DNA from: Kitasatospora aureofaciens
GTDB lineage: Bacteria > Actinomycetota > Actinomycetes > Streptomycetales > Streptomycetaceae
Direction of reading: 5' to 3'
DNA length: 64,000 bases
Assembly: GCF_001188955.3 (NCBI RefSeq)
Contig: NZ_JPRF03000001.1
Span: 744,001 to 808,000 of the forward strand
The notes under the pieces are model-generated. The model was not told the origin of the DNA. It searched no databases and saw only the letters and a program-made list of their open reading frames with translations. Both the position numbers and the translations under genes were made by a program. Within the stretch, counting starts at the first letter, position 1. Each line of letters opens with the position of its first letter. Shown in pieces: positions 1-9,900 of the stretch.

Positions 1-892
1 CGGCCCGCCCGGCGGACTCCTGGGCGCCGCGCTTCATGTTCCCGGCGAAGATGCGGGGCAGCCCGGCGCTCTTGAGGTTGCGGGCGGCGTTGCCCGCCCG
101 GCGCTCGGCGCGTTCGCGGGCCTGCTGCATCTCCCGCTTCTCCCGCTTGAGCTCCTGCTCGGCGTTGCGGACGTTCTTCTCCGCGACCTCCCGCTCGGCC
201 TGGACGGCCTGCTCGTAGGCGGTGAAGTCGCCGCCGTAGAGCCGCAGTTCGTGCGAGTCGAGTTCGGCGATCCGGTCCATCCGGTCGAGCAGGGCACGGT
301 CGTGGCTGACCAGCAGGAGGCAGCCGCCGAAGTCCTCCAGCGCGTCGTACAGCCGGTGGCGGGCCCCGAGGTCGAGGTTGTTGGTGGGTTCGTCGAGCAG
401 CAGGACGTCCGGCCGCTTGAGCAGTTGGGCGGCGAGGCCCAGTTGCACGATCTGGCCGCCGCTGAGGGCTGCCAGGCCCCGGTCGAGGCGCAGGGCGCCG
501 AGGCCGAGGCGTTCGAGCTGGGCACGGCAGCGCTCCTCGATGTCCCAGTCGTCACCGATGGTGGTGAAGTGCTCCTCGGCGACGTCCCCCGCCTCCACGG
601 CGTCGATCGCCCGGATCACCTCGGCGACGCCGAGCACCTCGGCGACGGTGAGGTCGGCCGTCAGCGGGAGGTCCTGGGGGAGGTAGCCGGCCGTGCCGGT
701 GACCGTCACCGAGCCGGCCGCCGGGCGCAGTTGACCGGCGATCAGCTTGAGCAGCGTGCTCTTGCCCGAACCGTTGGGCGCGACCAGGCCGGTGCGGCCG
801 GGGCCGACGGTGAAGGAGAGGTTCTGGAAGACGGGGGTGTCGTCGGGCCAGGCGAAGGACAGCTGGGACGCGACGATGGATGCGAAGGACAT
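1..892 (-). CDS. ABC-F family ATP-binding protein (C-terminus off the left edge)
   Basis: Reads from ATG at 892 to the window edge with no stop (297 codons). The first ABC domain shows a Walker [13 protein letters not shown] at about residues 38-49, an LSGGQ signature near 142 and [11 protein letters not shown] (Walker B) near 165, followed by a charged, Arg/Glu-rich interdomain linker near 215-290. No membrane segments are seen. Tandem ABC domains joined by a charged linker define ABC-F ribosome-associated ATPases, which displace antibiotics bound at the peptidyl transferase centre or act as translation factors. The second domain lies outside the window. The drug class cannot be told from this half. 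A short leader ORF lies upstream at 1020-1049, an arrangement known for drug-inducible ABC-F genes. Confidence 0.92.
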   Translation of the reverse strand, partial: MSFASIVASQLSFAWPDDTPVFQNLSFTVGPGRTGLVAPNGSGKSTLLKLIAGQLRPAAGSVTVTGTAGYLPQDLPLTADLTVAEVLGVAEVIRAIDAVEAGDVAEEHFTTIGDDWDIEERCRAQLERLGLGALRLDRGLAALSGGQIVQLGLAAQLLKRPDVLLLDEPTNNLDLGARHRLYDALEDFGGCLLLVSHDRALLDRMDRIAELDSHELRLYGGDFTAYEQAVQAEREVAEKNVRNAEQELKREKREMQQARERAERRAGNAARNLKSAGLPRIFAGNMKRGAQESAGRA

Positions 893-1011
893 GGGAACGA
901 CCCGGAAGGTGAGCGGGCGGAAACGAGTCCGGCCCGGGAAAGACAGGGGGACTGGGGTACGACGAGTCCGACCGCTGCACCGGGCGCCCTGCACCCGCAA
1001 CGGCCGTCAAG

Positions 1012-1028
1012 TCCGGGTCTCACCCGGA
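1012..1028 (-). promoter_or_regulatory. hairpin over the leader-peptide stop codon
   Basis: In the transcript TCCGGGT-GAG-ACCCGGA forms a perfect 7-bp stem with a 3-nt loop. The leader stop codon TGA occupies the end of the left arm and the loop, so a terminating or stalled ribosome would prevent the stem from forming. No T-run follows, so it is not a classical intrinsic terminator. Confidence 0.45.
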
Positions 1029-1049
1029 GATGTCGTCGTCACCCGCCAT
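1020..1049 (-). CDS. candidate nine-codon leader peptide of the ABC-F gene
   Basis: On the minus strand GGAGGAG (1066-1060) is followed after 10 nt by ATG and an ORF reading MAGDDDISG then TGA. The spacing is ideal and the main gene starts 127 nt further on. The stop codon is buried in a perfect hairpin (1012-1028). Drug-inducible ABC-F and erm genes commonly use such stalled leader peptides to open the downstream gene. The assignment is an inference from position, ribosome binding site and hairpin; the peptide itself is not one I recognise. Confidence 0.5.
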   Translation of the reverse strand: MAGDDDISG

Positions 1050-1197
1050 GTCTGCTGCACTCCTCCGAAGGGGTTGGTTCGCCAGCGTAGCAGTCCACTT
1101 CGCCGGGCGCCGCCCGTTTTTCCGCGCGGGTTCGGGGCCCGTGCGGTGAACGGAACGGCCCCGGCCCGGTGGGCTCCGGCCTCAGGGGTGGCCGGCG

Positions 1198-1293
1198 TCA
1201 GAGGTGGTCGGCGTCGACGACGGCCTGGGCGAAGGCGGTCGGCGCCTCCTGGGGGACGTTCTGGCCGATACCGGCCAGCGTCCGGTGCTCCGA
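1198..1293 (-). pseudogene. C-terminal remnant of an alpha/beta hydrolase
   Basis: The minus strand encodes [18 protein letters not shown] and continues to a stop at 1198. This closely resembles the C-terminus of the intact epoxide-hydrolase-like protein at 24390-25298, which has GVGHNVPQEAPEAFAEAV at the same place. Everything upstream is missing, and the open frame abuts a plus-strand aldehyde dehydrogenase fragment at 1293. The catalytic-histidine position (GVGH in the homologue) reads GIGQ here, which fits loss of function. Confidence 0.6.
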
Positions 1294-1465
1294 CTGTGTT
1301 CGCCGACGTCGACAACTCGATGCGGATCGCCCAGGAGGAGATCTTCGGCCCGGTCCTGGTGGTCATCCCCTACGAGGGCGAGGACGACGCCGTCCGGATC
1401 GCCAACGACTCCGAGTACGGTCTGTCCGGCGGCGTCTGGTCCACCAGCGAGGCACACGGACGGCT
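1293..1465 (+). pseudogene. aldehyde dehydrogenase C-terminal-region fragment
   Basis: The plus strand encodes [20 protein letters not shown] and then [19 protein letters not shown] and [10 protein letters not shown]. This is the conserved stretch of NAD(P)-dependent aldehyde dehydrogenases around the EEIFGPV motif. There is no start, no catalytic Cys region and no normal C-terminus; similarity fades after about 1465. It is fused back to back with the hydrolase remnant at 1198-1293, so both look like debris of one or more rearrangements. Confidence 0.65.
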
Positions 1466-1640
1466 TCTGGCGGCGGGTGATGCCCGACGCGATGTCGCTC
1501 CTGGGGCACGCGCTCGCCACCGTCTGAGCCCTCGGCAGCCTCCGGAACGACCGTCAGCTGTTCCACCGGTGTTCAACCACGCGGTCTCGACTCCGTCCCG
1601 TCAACCCCCTACCTTCCCTGGGGGACTGCGAGAAGGAGCC

Positions 1641-2603
1641 ATGGAAGACACCCAACCTGCCGTACGGGCACGCGGATTGACGAAGTGCTTCGGTGACGTC
1701 GTGGCGCTCGACGAGGTCGGGCTGGAGCTGGTACCCGGGCGGATCCACGGGCTGGCCGGGCCGAACGGCGCCGGGAAGACCACGCTGCTGGGGCTGCTGC
1801 TCGGGCTGGCCGTCGCCGACGGCGGCGAGCTGGAGGTGCTGGGCAGACCGGTCGGACGGGCACTCGCGGCGCCGGACGGGGTCGCCGGATTCGTCGACGG
1901 CCCCGGCCTGTACCCGTCGCTGACCGCCCGGAAGAACCTGGCCGCGCTGGCGGCGCTGCGCGGTCAGGACACCGGGGCCCGGCGGATCGACGAGGTGCTG
2001 GCCGAGGTCGGGCTGACCGACGTCGCCGACGACCGGGTGCGGGGCTTCTCGCTGGGCATGCGACAGCGGCTCGGCCTGGCCGCCGCGCTGCTCACCGAGC
2101 CGCGGCTGCTGGTGCTCGACGAGCCCTCCAACGGCCTGGACCCGGCGGGCAAGCAGCACGTGCACGGGGCGCTGCGCCGGCTCGCGGACAACGGCGTGAC
2201 GGTCGTGCTGTCCAGCCACCGGATGGACGACCTGGAGGCGCTCTGCTCCGAGGTGACGATCCTCGCGACCGGGCGGGTGCGATTCTCCGGCCCGCTGGGC
2301 ACGTTGGCCGTCGAGACCCGCGCGCTCGACCACCGGCTGCTCACCTCCGACCTGCGCACCGCGCGGCTGGTGGCCGCCGGGGCTGCCGGGGTGACGGTCC
2401 TGGACGGGGACGTCGCGTGGCGCGGCACGGAGGTCCTGGTGGTGCGCGCCACCGCGCCGGCCGTCGAACAGCTGGTGGCGGCGCTGGTACGGGAGGGCGT
2501 AGGGGTGCGCGAGGTCGCCCCCGTCGTGTCGCCGCTGGAGGCCGCGTACCTCGCCCTCACCGAGGAGCAGCGCACCGAGGAGCAGCAGGAGTACGGGCGA
2601 TGA
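1641..2603 (+). CDS. ABC transporter ATP-binding protein
   Basis: A 320-residue ATPase that powers the ABC-2 permease encoded next. It has Walker [10 protein letters not shown] near residues 40-50, a signature FSLGMRQR near 137, Walker [13 protein letters not shown] near 158, and an H-loop SSH near 193. The C-terminal 100 residues form the extension typical of drug and bacteriocin exporters of the CcmA/NatA type. The start ATG at 1641 follows AGAAGGAG at a good distance. The stop overlaps the permease start (ATGA at 2600), so the two are translationally coupled. The substrate is unknown. Confidence 0.93.
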   Translation: MEDTQPAVRARGLTKCFGDVVALDEVGLELVPGRIHGLAGPNGAGKTTLLGLLLGLAVADGGELEVLGRPVGRALAAPDGVAGFVDGPGLYPSLTARKNLAALAALRGQDTGARRIDEVLAEVGLTDVADDRVRGFSLGMRQRLGLAAALLTEPRLLVLDEPSNGLDPAGKQHVHGALRRLADNGVTVVLSSHRMDDLEALCSEVTILATGRVRFSGPLGTLAVETRALDHRLLTSDLRTARLVAAGAAGVTVLDGDVAWRGTEVLVVRATAPAVEQLVAALVREGVGVREVAPVVSPLEAAYLALTEEQRTEEQQEYGR

Positions 2604-3973
2604 GCACGGTCACGGCCGGGAAGGCGGCGGCCGGTCCGGCCGCCGGGCCCGCGACGCGCCGGGTGCCGGTGGGCCGGGTGTACCGCTTCGAGCTGGTCAA
2701 GCTCGTCTCGCAGTGGCGGATCCGCCTGCTGGTGCTGGCCTGCTGGGCGCTGCCCGGGCTGTTCGTGGCGGCCGTGGCCCAGCAGGGGACACTGCCCTCC
2801 GACACCCTGTTCGGCCGCTGGATGCACGCCACCGGCTGGGCCGGTCCGTTGGTGGTGCTGGGCTTCGCCGGCTCCTGGGCGCTGCCGCTGCTGACCTCGG
2901 TGGTCGCGGGCGACGTGTTCGCCGCCGAGGACCGCCTCGGGACATGGCGGCACCTGCTGGTGGCGGTCCGCTCGCCGCGGCGGATCTTCCTGGCCAAGAC
3001 CCTGGCGGGCGCGACCGTGCTCGCGCTGCTGGTGGCCGGGCTGGTGGCCTCCAGTACGGTCGGCGGGCTGGCGGCGGTCGGCAACCGGCCGCTGGTCGGC
3101 GTCGACGGGCACCAGCTGGCCCCGTCCGACGCGGCCGCGTCGGTCCTGCTGGCCTGGGCCTGCGCGCTGGCGCCCACCCTGGCGCTGGCGGCGCTCGGGC
3201 TGCTCGGCTCCGTCGCCCTGGGTCGCTCCCCGATGGGGCTGCTCGTCCCCGCGCTGTCCGCGGTCGCGATGCAGCTGGCCCAGATGCTGCCGCTGCCGGT
3301 GGCGCTGCGCCTCGCGCTGCCCGGCTACGCCTTCGTCTCGTGGAACGGTCTGTTCGCCGATCCGGCACGTCTGACCGAGCTGCTGATCGCCGTCGCGGTG
3401 AGCCTGGTGTGGGCGGTGGTGGCGACCACCGCGGCCCGTGTGCTGTTCCTCCGGCGGGACTTCACCAACGGCAGCGAGGACGGCGGCGGTCGCCGGGCGC
3501 TCGCCTTCGGGGCGGCCCCGCTGGCCGGGCTGCTGGCGCTGACCTTCGGCGCGGTCGCCGTGGCCACGCCCTCGACCGGGTCGGGGATCACCCAGGCGAA
3601 GGTGCAGCGCACGGTCACCACCGTGTTCGCGCACCTGTACCGGCTGCAGACCGAGCAGTTGCACCGCCCCACCGTCACCGAGGCCGACCTGCGGGTCACG
3701 GCGGACTGCGGCCGGGGCGACGGCCAGGTCGACCCGGAGGGGCCGGGCAACGACTGGCGCTGCACCGTCACCTGGCACCTGCCCGGTACTGCCGCTCCGG
3801 GGACGGCGATCTACCAGCTGGACGTCGCCTCGGACGGGCGGGTGATGGCGGACGGGGACGGCCCGAAGGAAGTGAACGGCTACTTCCTGGTGCACACCGG
3901 GGCCGGCGACGCGCCGAACCCGCTCTGGCAGTTCGACGGCCAGGTCGACCTGCTCGCCTCCCCGACCGGCTGA
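2600..3973 (+). CDS. ABC-2 type transporter permease with extracytoplasmic C-terminal domain
   Basis: A 457-residue membrane protein starting in the ATGA overlap with the ATPase gene. Six or so hydrophobic helices occupy about residues 40-315, including the paired helices [18 protein letters not shown] and [13 protein letters not shown] last helix near 295-320 leads into a roughly 130-residue hydrophilic tail with two Cys (DCGRGDG and WRCTV) that should lie outside the membrane. The layout is that of an ABC-2 exporter. The soluble tail looks like a DUF4333-type or similar extracytoplasmic module, though I cannot name it confidently. It forms an operon with 1641-2603; the next gene begins about 100 bp downstream on the same strand. 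Confidence 0.85.
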   Translation: MSTVTAGKAAAGPAAGPATRRVPVGRVYRFELVKLVSQWRIRLLVLACWALPGLFVAAVAQQGTLPSDTLFGRWMHATGWAGPLVVLGFAGSWALPLLTSVVAGDVFAAEDRLGTWRHLLVAVRSPRRIFLAKTLAGATVLALLVAGLVASSTVGGLAAVGNRPLVGVDGHQLAPSDAAASVLLAWACALAPTLALAALGLLGSVALGRSPMGLLVPALSAVAMQLAQMLPLPVALRLALPGYAFVSWNGLFADPARLTELLIAVAVSLVWAVVATTAARVLFLRRDFTNGSEDGGGRRALAFGAAPLAGLLALTFGAVAVATPSTGSGITQAKVQRTVTTVFAHLYRLQTEQLHRPTVTEADLRVTADCGRGDGQVDPEGPGNDWRCTVTWHLPGTAAPGTAIYQLDVASDGRVMADGDGPKEVNGYFLVHTGAGDAPNPLWQFDGQVDLLASPTG

Positions 3974-4080
3974 CCGGGCACCAGCGCCGGCACCGGCACC
4001 GGCACACCGAAGCTCCCACGCTCCCACGCATCCCCGCGCGCTCACCACGAAGCGCGCACTCACAACGAAGGGCTGACGCC

Positions 4081-6834
4081 ATGCAGGTAACGCGTCGTCG
4101 ACGTGTCCGCAACGAGCACCCCGGGCGCCCCGGCCGGCGGTCGGGCCGCCGGGCCGTGCTGGCCACGGCGTGCATCACGGCGGTGGCCGTGGCCACCGGC
4201 ACGGCCTTCGCGGCCACCCACCAGTTCGGCAACGACCAGGTCGGCCAGGTCACCGCCGACGGCCAGGTGATCTCCAGCGACCAGTACCTGGCCCCGTACG
4301 GCGACCGGCTGGTGATCAACAACGGCAAGATCATGGGCTCCCGGGTCAGCCCGGACGGCACCCACCTGGCCGCCTCGCTCGCCGACGGCGACGCCTCGCT
4401 GGTCGTGGTGGACCTGAGGACCGGCAAGGTGCAGCAGCGCGCGGGCAAGGCCAGGACGGCCGACCTGAAGCTGACCGACGGCTCGGTCGGCCAGGAGGCC
4501 CCGGTCTACTCGCCGGACGGCAGGCAGCTCTGGCTGGGCCAGCTCGACGGCTACACCCGGTTCACCGTCAAGGCCGACGGTTCCCTGGCCGACCCGGTGA
4601 AGGTGGCGATCCCGGCCGACGGCGACAAGCACGCGCTGGCCTCCGGCGCGGTGTTCTCCGCCGACGGCTCGACGCTGTACGCGGCGGTCAACGGCCAGAA
4701 CCGGGTGGTCGCGATCAACACGGCCACCGGCGCGCTCGGGCAGAGCTGGACGGTGGGCAACGCGCCCCGCGGCATCGTGCAGGTCGGGCACAAGCTGTAC
4801 GTCAGCAACGAGGGCGGCCGCCCCGCCACCCCCGACGACGACACCCTCAACTCCTACGGCACCCAGGTCCCGGCCGACCCGGACACCGGCGCCGCGACCT
4901 CGGGCACCGTCAGCGTGATCGACCTCTCCGCCCCGTCCGCCGCCGTCGGCTCGATCGACGTCGGCCTGCACCCGACCGCGGTGTACGCCAAGAACGGGAC
5001 GGTCTTCGTCGCCGACACCTCCTCCGACCAGGTGTCGGTCATCGACACCGGGCGCGACAAGGTGGTGCAGCGGATCTCCACCAAGCCGTGGCCGGAGGCC
5101 TCGGTGGGCTATGAGCCGACGGCGGTGACCCTCACCGACGACGGACGCCTGCTGGTCACCCTCGGCCGCGCCAACGCGGTGGCGGTCTACCGCTTCACCA
5201 GCGCCCAGGAGCCGGTGAGTTACGTCGGCCTGCTGCCCACCGACTACTTCCCGGCCGAGGTCACCACCGTCGGCCCGAAGGTGGTCGTCTCCAACACCCG
5301 CGGCATCGACGCCCGGCGCCCCAACTCCACCGGCGCCCACAACACCCACGACACCACCTCCAGCCTGACCCAGTTCACCCTGCCGGGCGACAAGGAGATC
5401 CGCTCCCAGACCGAGAAGGTCTTCCAGCAGAACGGCTGGACGAAGAACGCGGTTCGGACGGCCGACCGGCGCGGGGCTAAGCCCGTGGCCGTACCGGCCC
5501 GGATCGGCGACCCGTCGACGATCAAGCACGTCTTCCTGATCGTCAAGGAGAACCGGACCTACGACCAGGTCTTCGGCGACATCGGCAAGGGCAACGGTGA
5601 CCCGAAGCTGGCCCAGTTCGGCGCCAACGTGACGCCCAACCAGCAGGCGCTGGCCAAGCAGTTCGGGCTCTACGACAACACCTACGACATCGGCACCAAC
5701 TCCGCCGAGGGCCACAACTGGCTGATGCAGGCGGACAACCCGGAGTACACCGAGTCCTCCGCGGGCGAGTACGAGCGCAGCTACGACACCGAGGACGACG
5801 CCCTGGGGCACCAGCGCTCGGGCTTCCTGTGGACGGGCGCGCAGGCGGCCGGCCAGGACGTGCGGGACTTCGGCGAGTTCCACCAGTTCCTGACCAAGCC
5901 CGACGGCGCGAACTGGCAGAACCTGTACTGCGACGCCAAGAACATGGACGCGACCGGCGACGGCACCGCCTACCCGCTCAACTCCTCCTCGCCGATCCCG
6001 TCGCTCAACGACGTGTCGGTGCCCGGCTTCCCCAAGTTCGACCTCGACGTGCCCGACCAGTACCGCTACCAGATCTGGAAGCAGGACTTCGAGCAGAACG
6101 GCCCGGCCGCGCTCAACATGCTCTGGCTGTCCAGCGACCACACCGGCGGGCCGGCCAGCCCGGCCGCGCAGGTCGCCGACAACGACCTGGCGGTCGGCAG
6201 GATCGTCCAGGAGATCTCGCACAGCGGGTACTGGAAGGACTCCGCGATCTTCGTGGTCGAGGACGACTCCCAGGCCGGCCTGGACCACGTGGACGGCCAC
6301 CGCGCCCCGATCCAGATCATCAGCCCCTGGGCCCAGCACGGCGCCGTCGACAGCCGCTACTACTCGCAGATCACCATGGTCCGCACCATCGAGCAGATCC
6401 TCGGGATCCACCCGATGAACCAGAAGGACAGCGCGGCCACGCCGATGGCCACGGCCTTCACCGACAAGCCCGACTACACCCCGTTCACCGCGGTGCCCAA
6501 CCGGACCTCGCTGACCGACGGCCTGAAGACCCCGCCCTCCTGCGGCGTCGACGTGCCCGGCGGGGCCCAGGACCGCAGCGCGGTGGCGGCGCCGGTGACC
6601 GCCGCCCCGCCGGCGGCCGAGCAGGGCGTCGCCGCCCAGTGGGACACCTGGAAGTCCAAGCAGCACCTGACCGGCCCCAACGCCGCCCCGGACCGCGCGA
6701 ACCCGGCCCAGATGAACCACCTGACCTGGTACCAGACCCACAACTGGACCACGCCGTACCCGGGCGAGGACGAGATCCACACCCCGGACGACGTCCCCGG
6801 CGCCTACATCCCCTCCGCCGAGAACGACGGCTGA
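4081..6834 (+). CDS. secreted YncE-like beta-propeller / phosphoesterase fusion
   Basis: A 917-residue exported protein. The N-terminus has an Arg-rich segment (RRRRVR, GRRSGRR) and a hydrophobic stretch ending TAFAATH near residue 42, a signal that could suit Tat export. Residues about 50-440 are beta-propeller repeats (SPDGTHLAASLADGD, YSPDGRQLW, VSVIDTGRDKVV). From about residue 485 the phosphoesterase domain begins with IKHVFLIVKENRTYDQVFGD, the hallmark of the PF04185 phosphoesterase family, followed by later metal-binding motifs such as VVEDDSQAG and DHVDGHRAP. The fusion is a known architecture in actinomycetes and is often annotated bifunctional YncE/alkaline phosphatase family protein. 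The natural substrate is unknown. A GAAGGG ribosome binding site precedes ATG 4081. Confidence 0.9.
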   Translation: MQVTRRRRVRNEHPGRPGRRSGRRAVLATACITAVAVATGTAFAATHQFGNDQVGQVTADGQVISSDQYLAPYGDRLVINNGKIMGSRVSPDGTHLAASLADGDASLVVVDLRTGKVQQRAGKARTADLKLTDGSVGQEAPVYSPDGRQLWLGQLDGYTRFTVKADGSLADPVKVAIPADGDKHALASGAVFSADGSTLYAAVNGQNRVVAINTATGALGQSWTVGNAPRGIVQVGHKLYVSNEGGRPATPDDDTLNSYGTQVPADPDTGAATSGTVSVIDLSAPSAAVGSIDVGLHPTAVYAKNGTVFVADTSSDQVSVIDTGRDKVVQRISTKPWPEASVGYEPTAVTLTDDGRLLVTLGRANAVAVYRFTSAQEPVSYVGLLPTDYFPAEVTTVGPKVVVSNTRGIDARRPNSTGAHNTHDTTSSLTQFTLPGDKEIRSQTEKVFQQNGWTKNAVRTADRRGAKPVAVPARIGDPSTIKHVFLIVKENRTYDQVFGDIGKGNGDPKLAQFGANVTPNQQALAKQFGLYDNTYDIGTNSAEGHNWLMQADNPEYTESSAGEYERSYDTEDDALGHQRSGFLWTGAQAAGQDVRDFGEFHQFLTKPDGANWQNLYCDAKNMDATGDGTAYPLNSSSPIPSLNDVSVPGFPKFDLDVPDQYRYQIWKQDFEQNGPAALNMLWLSSDHTGGPASPAAQVADNDLAVGRIVQEISHSGYWKDSAIFVVEDDSQAGLDHVDGHRAPIQIISPWAQHGAVDSRYYSQITMVRTIEQILGIHPMNQKDSAATPMATAFTDKPDYTPFTAVPNRTSLTDGLKTPPSCGVDVPGGAQDRSAVAAPVTAAPPAAEQGVAAQWDTWKSKQHLTGPNAAPDRANPAQMNHLTWYQTHNWTTPYPGEDEIHTPDDVPGAYIPSAENDG

Positions 6835-6855
6835 CACCCTCCCCGAGGACCGTGA

Positions 6856-6893
6856 ACGGGCCCCGGACCGGCTCCAACCGGTCCGGGGCCCGT
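6856..6893. terminator. perfect inverted repeat between convergent genes
   Basis: Arms at 6856-6871 and 6878-6893 are perfectly complementary over 16 bp (ACGGGCCCCGGACCGG) with a 6-nt loop CTCCAA. It lies between the stop of the phosphoesterase gene (+) and the stop of dnaE (-), the expected place for a bidirectional terminator. Confidence 0.85.
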
Positions 6894-6917
6894 ACGTGTC
6901 CCATCGAGGACAGGGCC

Positions 6918-9900
6918 CTACGAGCGCACCGCCGCGCCCGTCCAGGCCCGGTTGCCGAGGAGGGTCTTGATGTCCGAGGCGAGCCCGTTGTCGGGGTTCA
7001 CCAGGAAGCCCAGCTCGTAGAGGGTGTTCTTGTCCCAGTTGGTGGTGAGCAGCCGGATCGGGACGTCGCCGGGGTGGGCCTGGAGTGCGAGCTTGAGCTC
7101 GGCGACCATCTGGGGGGTGATCCGGTGGACCGGGACGGTGATCTGGACCGGCGGCTTGGTGCCGAGTTCGGCGGAGGAGACGTCGAGGGTGGTGATCTCC
7201 TGGCCGAAGACGCTCAGCGAGCCGTCGCGCTCGTTGAGCCGGCCGCGGATCGAGATCACGTTGTCCTCGATCATCTGGTCGGCCATCAGGTTGTAGGTCG
7301 CGGGGAAGAACAGCACCTCGACCGAGCCGTCGCGGTCGGCGAGGGTGATGATCGCCCAGGCGTTGCCCGCCTTGTTGATCCGCCGGTCGACGCCGGTGAT
7401 CAGCCCGGACAGCCGGACCTCGCCCTCGGAGCGGCCGGAGCCGAGGAGTTCGGCGATCGAGGTGTCGCGGTTCTGGGACAGGATGTGCTCGGCGCCGTCG
7501 AGCGGGTGGCTGGAGACGTACAGGCCGAGCATCTCCCGCTCCAGGGCGAGGAGTTGGCGCCGGGGCCACTCGTTGTCGGTGAGCTGGAAGTCCAGTCCGA
7601 TGCCGGGCCCGCCGCCGTCGCCGGGGTCGAGGGCGCCGAACAGGTCGTCCTGGCCGATGGCCTGCTGCTTCTTCAGCCCGGTGACGGAGTCGATCGCGCT
7701 CTCGTGGACGCTGCTGAGCGAGAGCCGGGTGTGGCCGAGCGAGTCGAAGGCGCCCGCCTTGATCAGGGAGTCGACGGTGCGCTTGTTGCAGACCACCAGC
7801 TCGACCTTGTCCAGGAAGTCGGCGAAGGAAGTGTACTTGCCCTTCTCTTCCCGGGTGCCGACCAGCGACTCGATCACGGGCACGCCGACGTTGCGCACGG
7901 CCTTGAGGCCGAAGCGGACGTCGCTGCCGACGGCGGTGAAGTCGACCACCGACTCGTTGACGTCGGGGGAGAGGATCTTGATGCCCATCTGCCGGCACTC
8001 GGCCAGGTAGACGGCCATCTTGTCCTTGTCGTCGGCGACGGAGGTGAGCAGCGCGGCCATGTACTCGGCCGGGTAGTTGGCCTTCAGGTAGGCGGTGTGG
8101 TAGGAGACCAGGCCGTAGGCGGCGGAGTGCGACTTGTTGAACGCGTAGCCGGCGAACGGGACCAGGACGTCCCAGACCGCCTGGATGGCCTCGTCGGAAT
8201 AGCCGCGCTCCTTGCAGCCCGCGTGGAAGGGCACGAACTCCTTCTCCAGCACCTCCTTCTTCTTCTTGCCCATCGCGCGGCGCAGCAGGTCTGCCTGGCC
8301 GAGTGAGTAGCCGGCCAGCACCTGGGCCGCTCGCTGGACCTGCTCCTGGTAGACGATCAGGCCGTAGGTGGGGCCGAGGACGTCCTTGAGCGGTTCCTCC
8401 AGCTCGGGGTGGATCGGGATGATCTCCTGCTGGGCGTTCTTGCGCAGCGCGTAGTTGGTGTGCGAGTTCATGCCCATCGGGCCGGGCCGGTACAGCGCGG
8501 AGACGGCGGAGATGTCGGCGAACTCGGTGGGCTTCATCAGCTTGAGCAGGGCGCGCATGGGGCCGCCGTCGAGCTGGAACACGCCCAGGGTGTCGCCGCG
8601 GGCGAGCAGCTGGTAGGTGGTGGGGTCGTCGATCGGGATCTTCTCGATGTCGACGTCGATGCCCCGGTTGGCCTTCACGATCTTGATGCAGTGGTCGATG
8701 ATGCCCAGGTTCCGCAGACCCAGGAAGTCCATCTTGATCAGGCCCATGGCTTCGCAGGACGGGTAGTCGAAGCCGGTGATGATCACCCCGTCCTTGTCCC
8801 GCATGTGCAGCGGGATCAGGTCGAGCAGCGGGGTGGAGGAGAGGATGACGGCGGCCGCGTGCACGCCGGTGCCGCGGATCAGGCCCTCGATGCCGCGCCC
8901 GGTGTCGATGATCTTCTTGACGTCCGGTTCGTTCTGGTACAGCGCCCGGATCTCGGTGCCCTCGTTGTACCGGGCGTGCTTCTCGTCGAACAGGTCGGCC
9001 AGCGGCACGCCCTTGCCCATGACGTCCGGCGGCATCGCCTTGGTGATCCGGTCGCCCATCGAGAACGGGTAGCCCAGGATGCGGTTGGCGTCCTTGACGG
9101 CGGCCTTGGCCTTGATGGTGCCGAAGGTGTTCACCTGCGCCGTGTACGCGGCGCCGTACTTCTCGGTGACGTAGCGCACCATCTGGTCGCGCTGGCGGTC
9201 GTCGAAGTCGATGTCGACGTCCGGGGGGTTGATGCGCTCGGGGTTGAGGAAGCGCTCGAACAACAGGTCGTGCTCCAGCGGGTCCAGTTGGGTGATCCCG
9301 GTCAGGTAGGCGATCATCGAGCCGGCGGCCGAGCCACGGCCGGGGCCGACCGGGATGCCGTTGTCCCGGCCGTACTGGCAGATGTCGGCGACCACGAGGA
9401 AGTAGGCGTCGAACCCCATCGGGGTGATGACGCCCATCTCCAGCTCGATCCGGTCCAGCACCTCCTGGCTCGGGTTGTCGCCGTAGCGGTGCTTCAGCCC
9501 GACCTCGATCTTCTTGCGCAGGTAGGAGGCCTGGGTCTCGCCCTCGGGCACGTCGAACTGGGGCATCCGGTCGACGTAGGTGAAGACCTCCTCGTACGAC
9601 TCGACCCGCTCGGCGATCGCCAGGGTGTTGTCGCAGGCCTCCGGCAGTTCGCGGAAGAGCGCGCGCATTTCCTCGGCGGTCTTCACGTAGTAGCCGGTGC
9701 CCTGGAACTTGAAGCGGTTCGGGTCGTCCTTGTTCTTGCCCACGCCGACGCAGAGCAGGCTGTCGTGGGCGTCGGCCTGGTCAGCGGTGACGTAGTGGGA
9801 GTCGTTGGTGGCCAGCAGCGGGATGTTCAGCTGCTTGGCCAGCCGCAGCAGGTCCTCGCGGACGTCGCGCTCGATGTCCAGGCCGTGGTCCATCAGCTCC

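Noticed and set aside
1964..4063. 699-codon minus-strand ORF opposite the ABC exporter
   Set aside because: Antisense shadow with low-complexity Gln/Arg/Gly content; the plus strand encodes the clear ATPase and permease.
4060..7998. 1312-codon minus-strand ORF opposite the phosphoesterase and dnaE genes
   Set aside because: It is a GC-driven shadow: repetitive Gly/Arg/Val/Asp composition, antisense to two clear genes, with no family motif.
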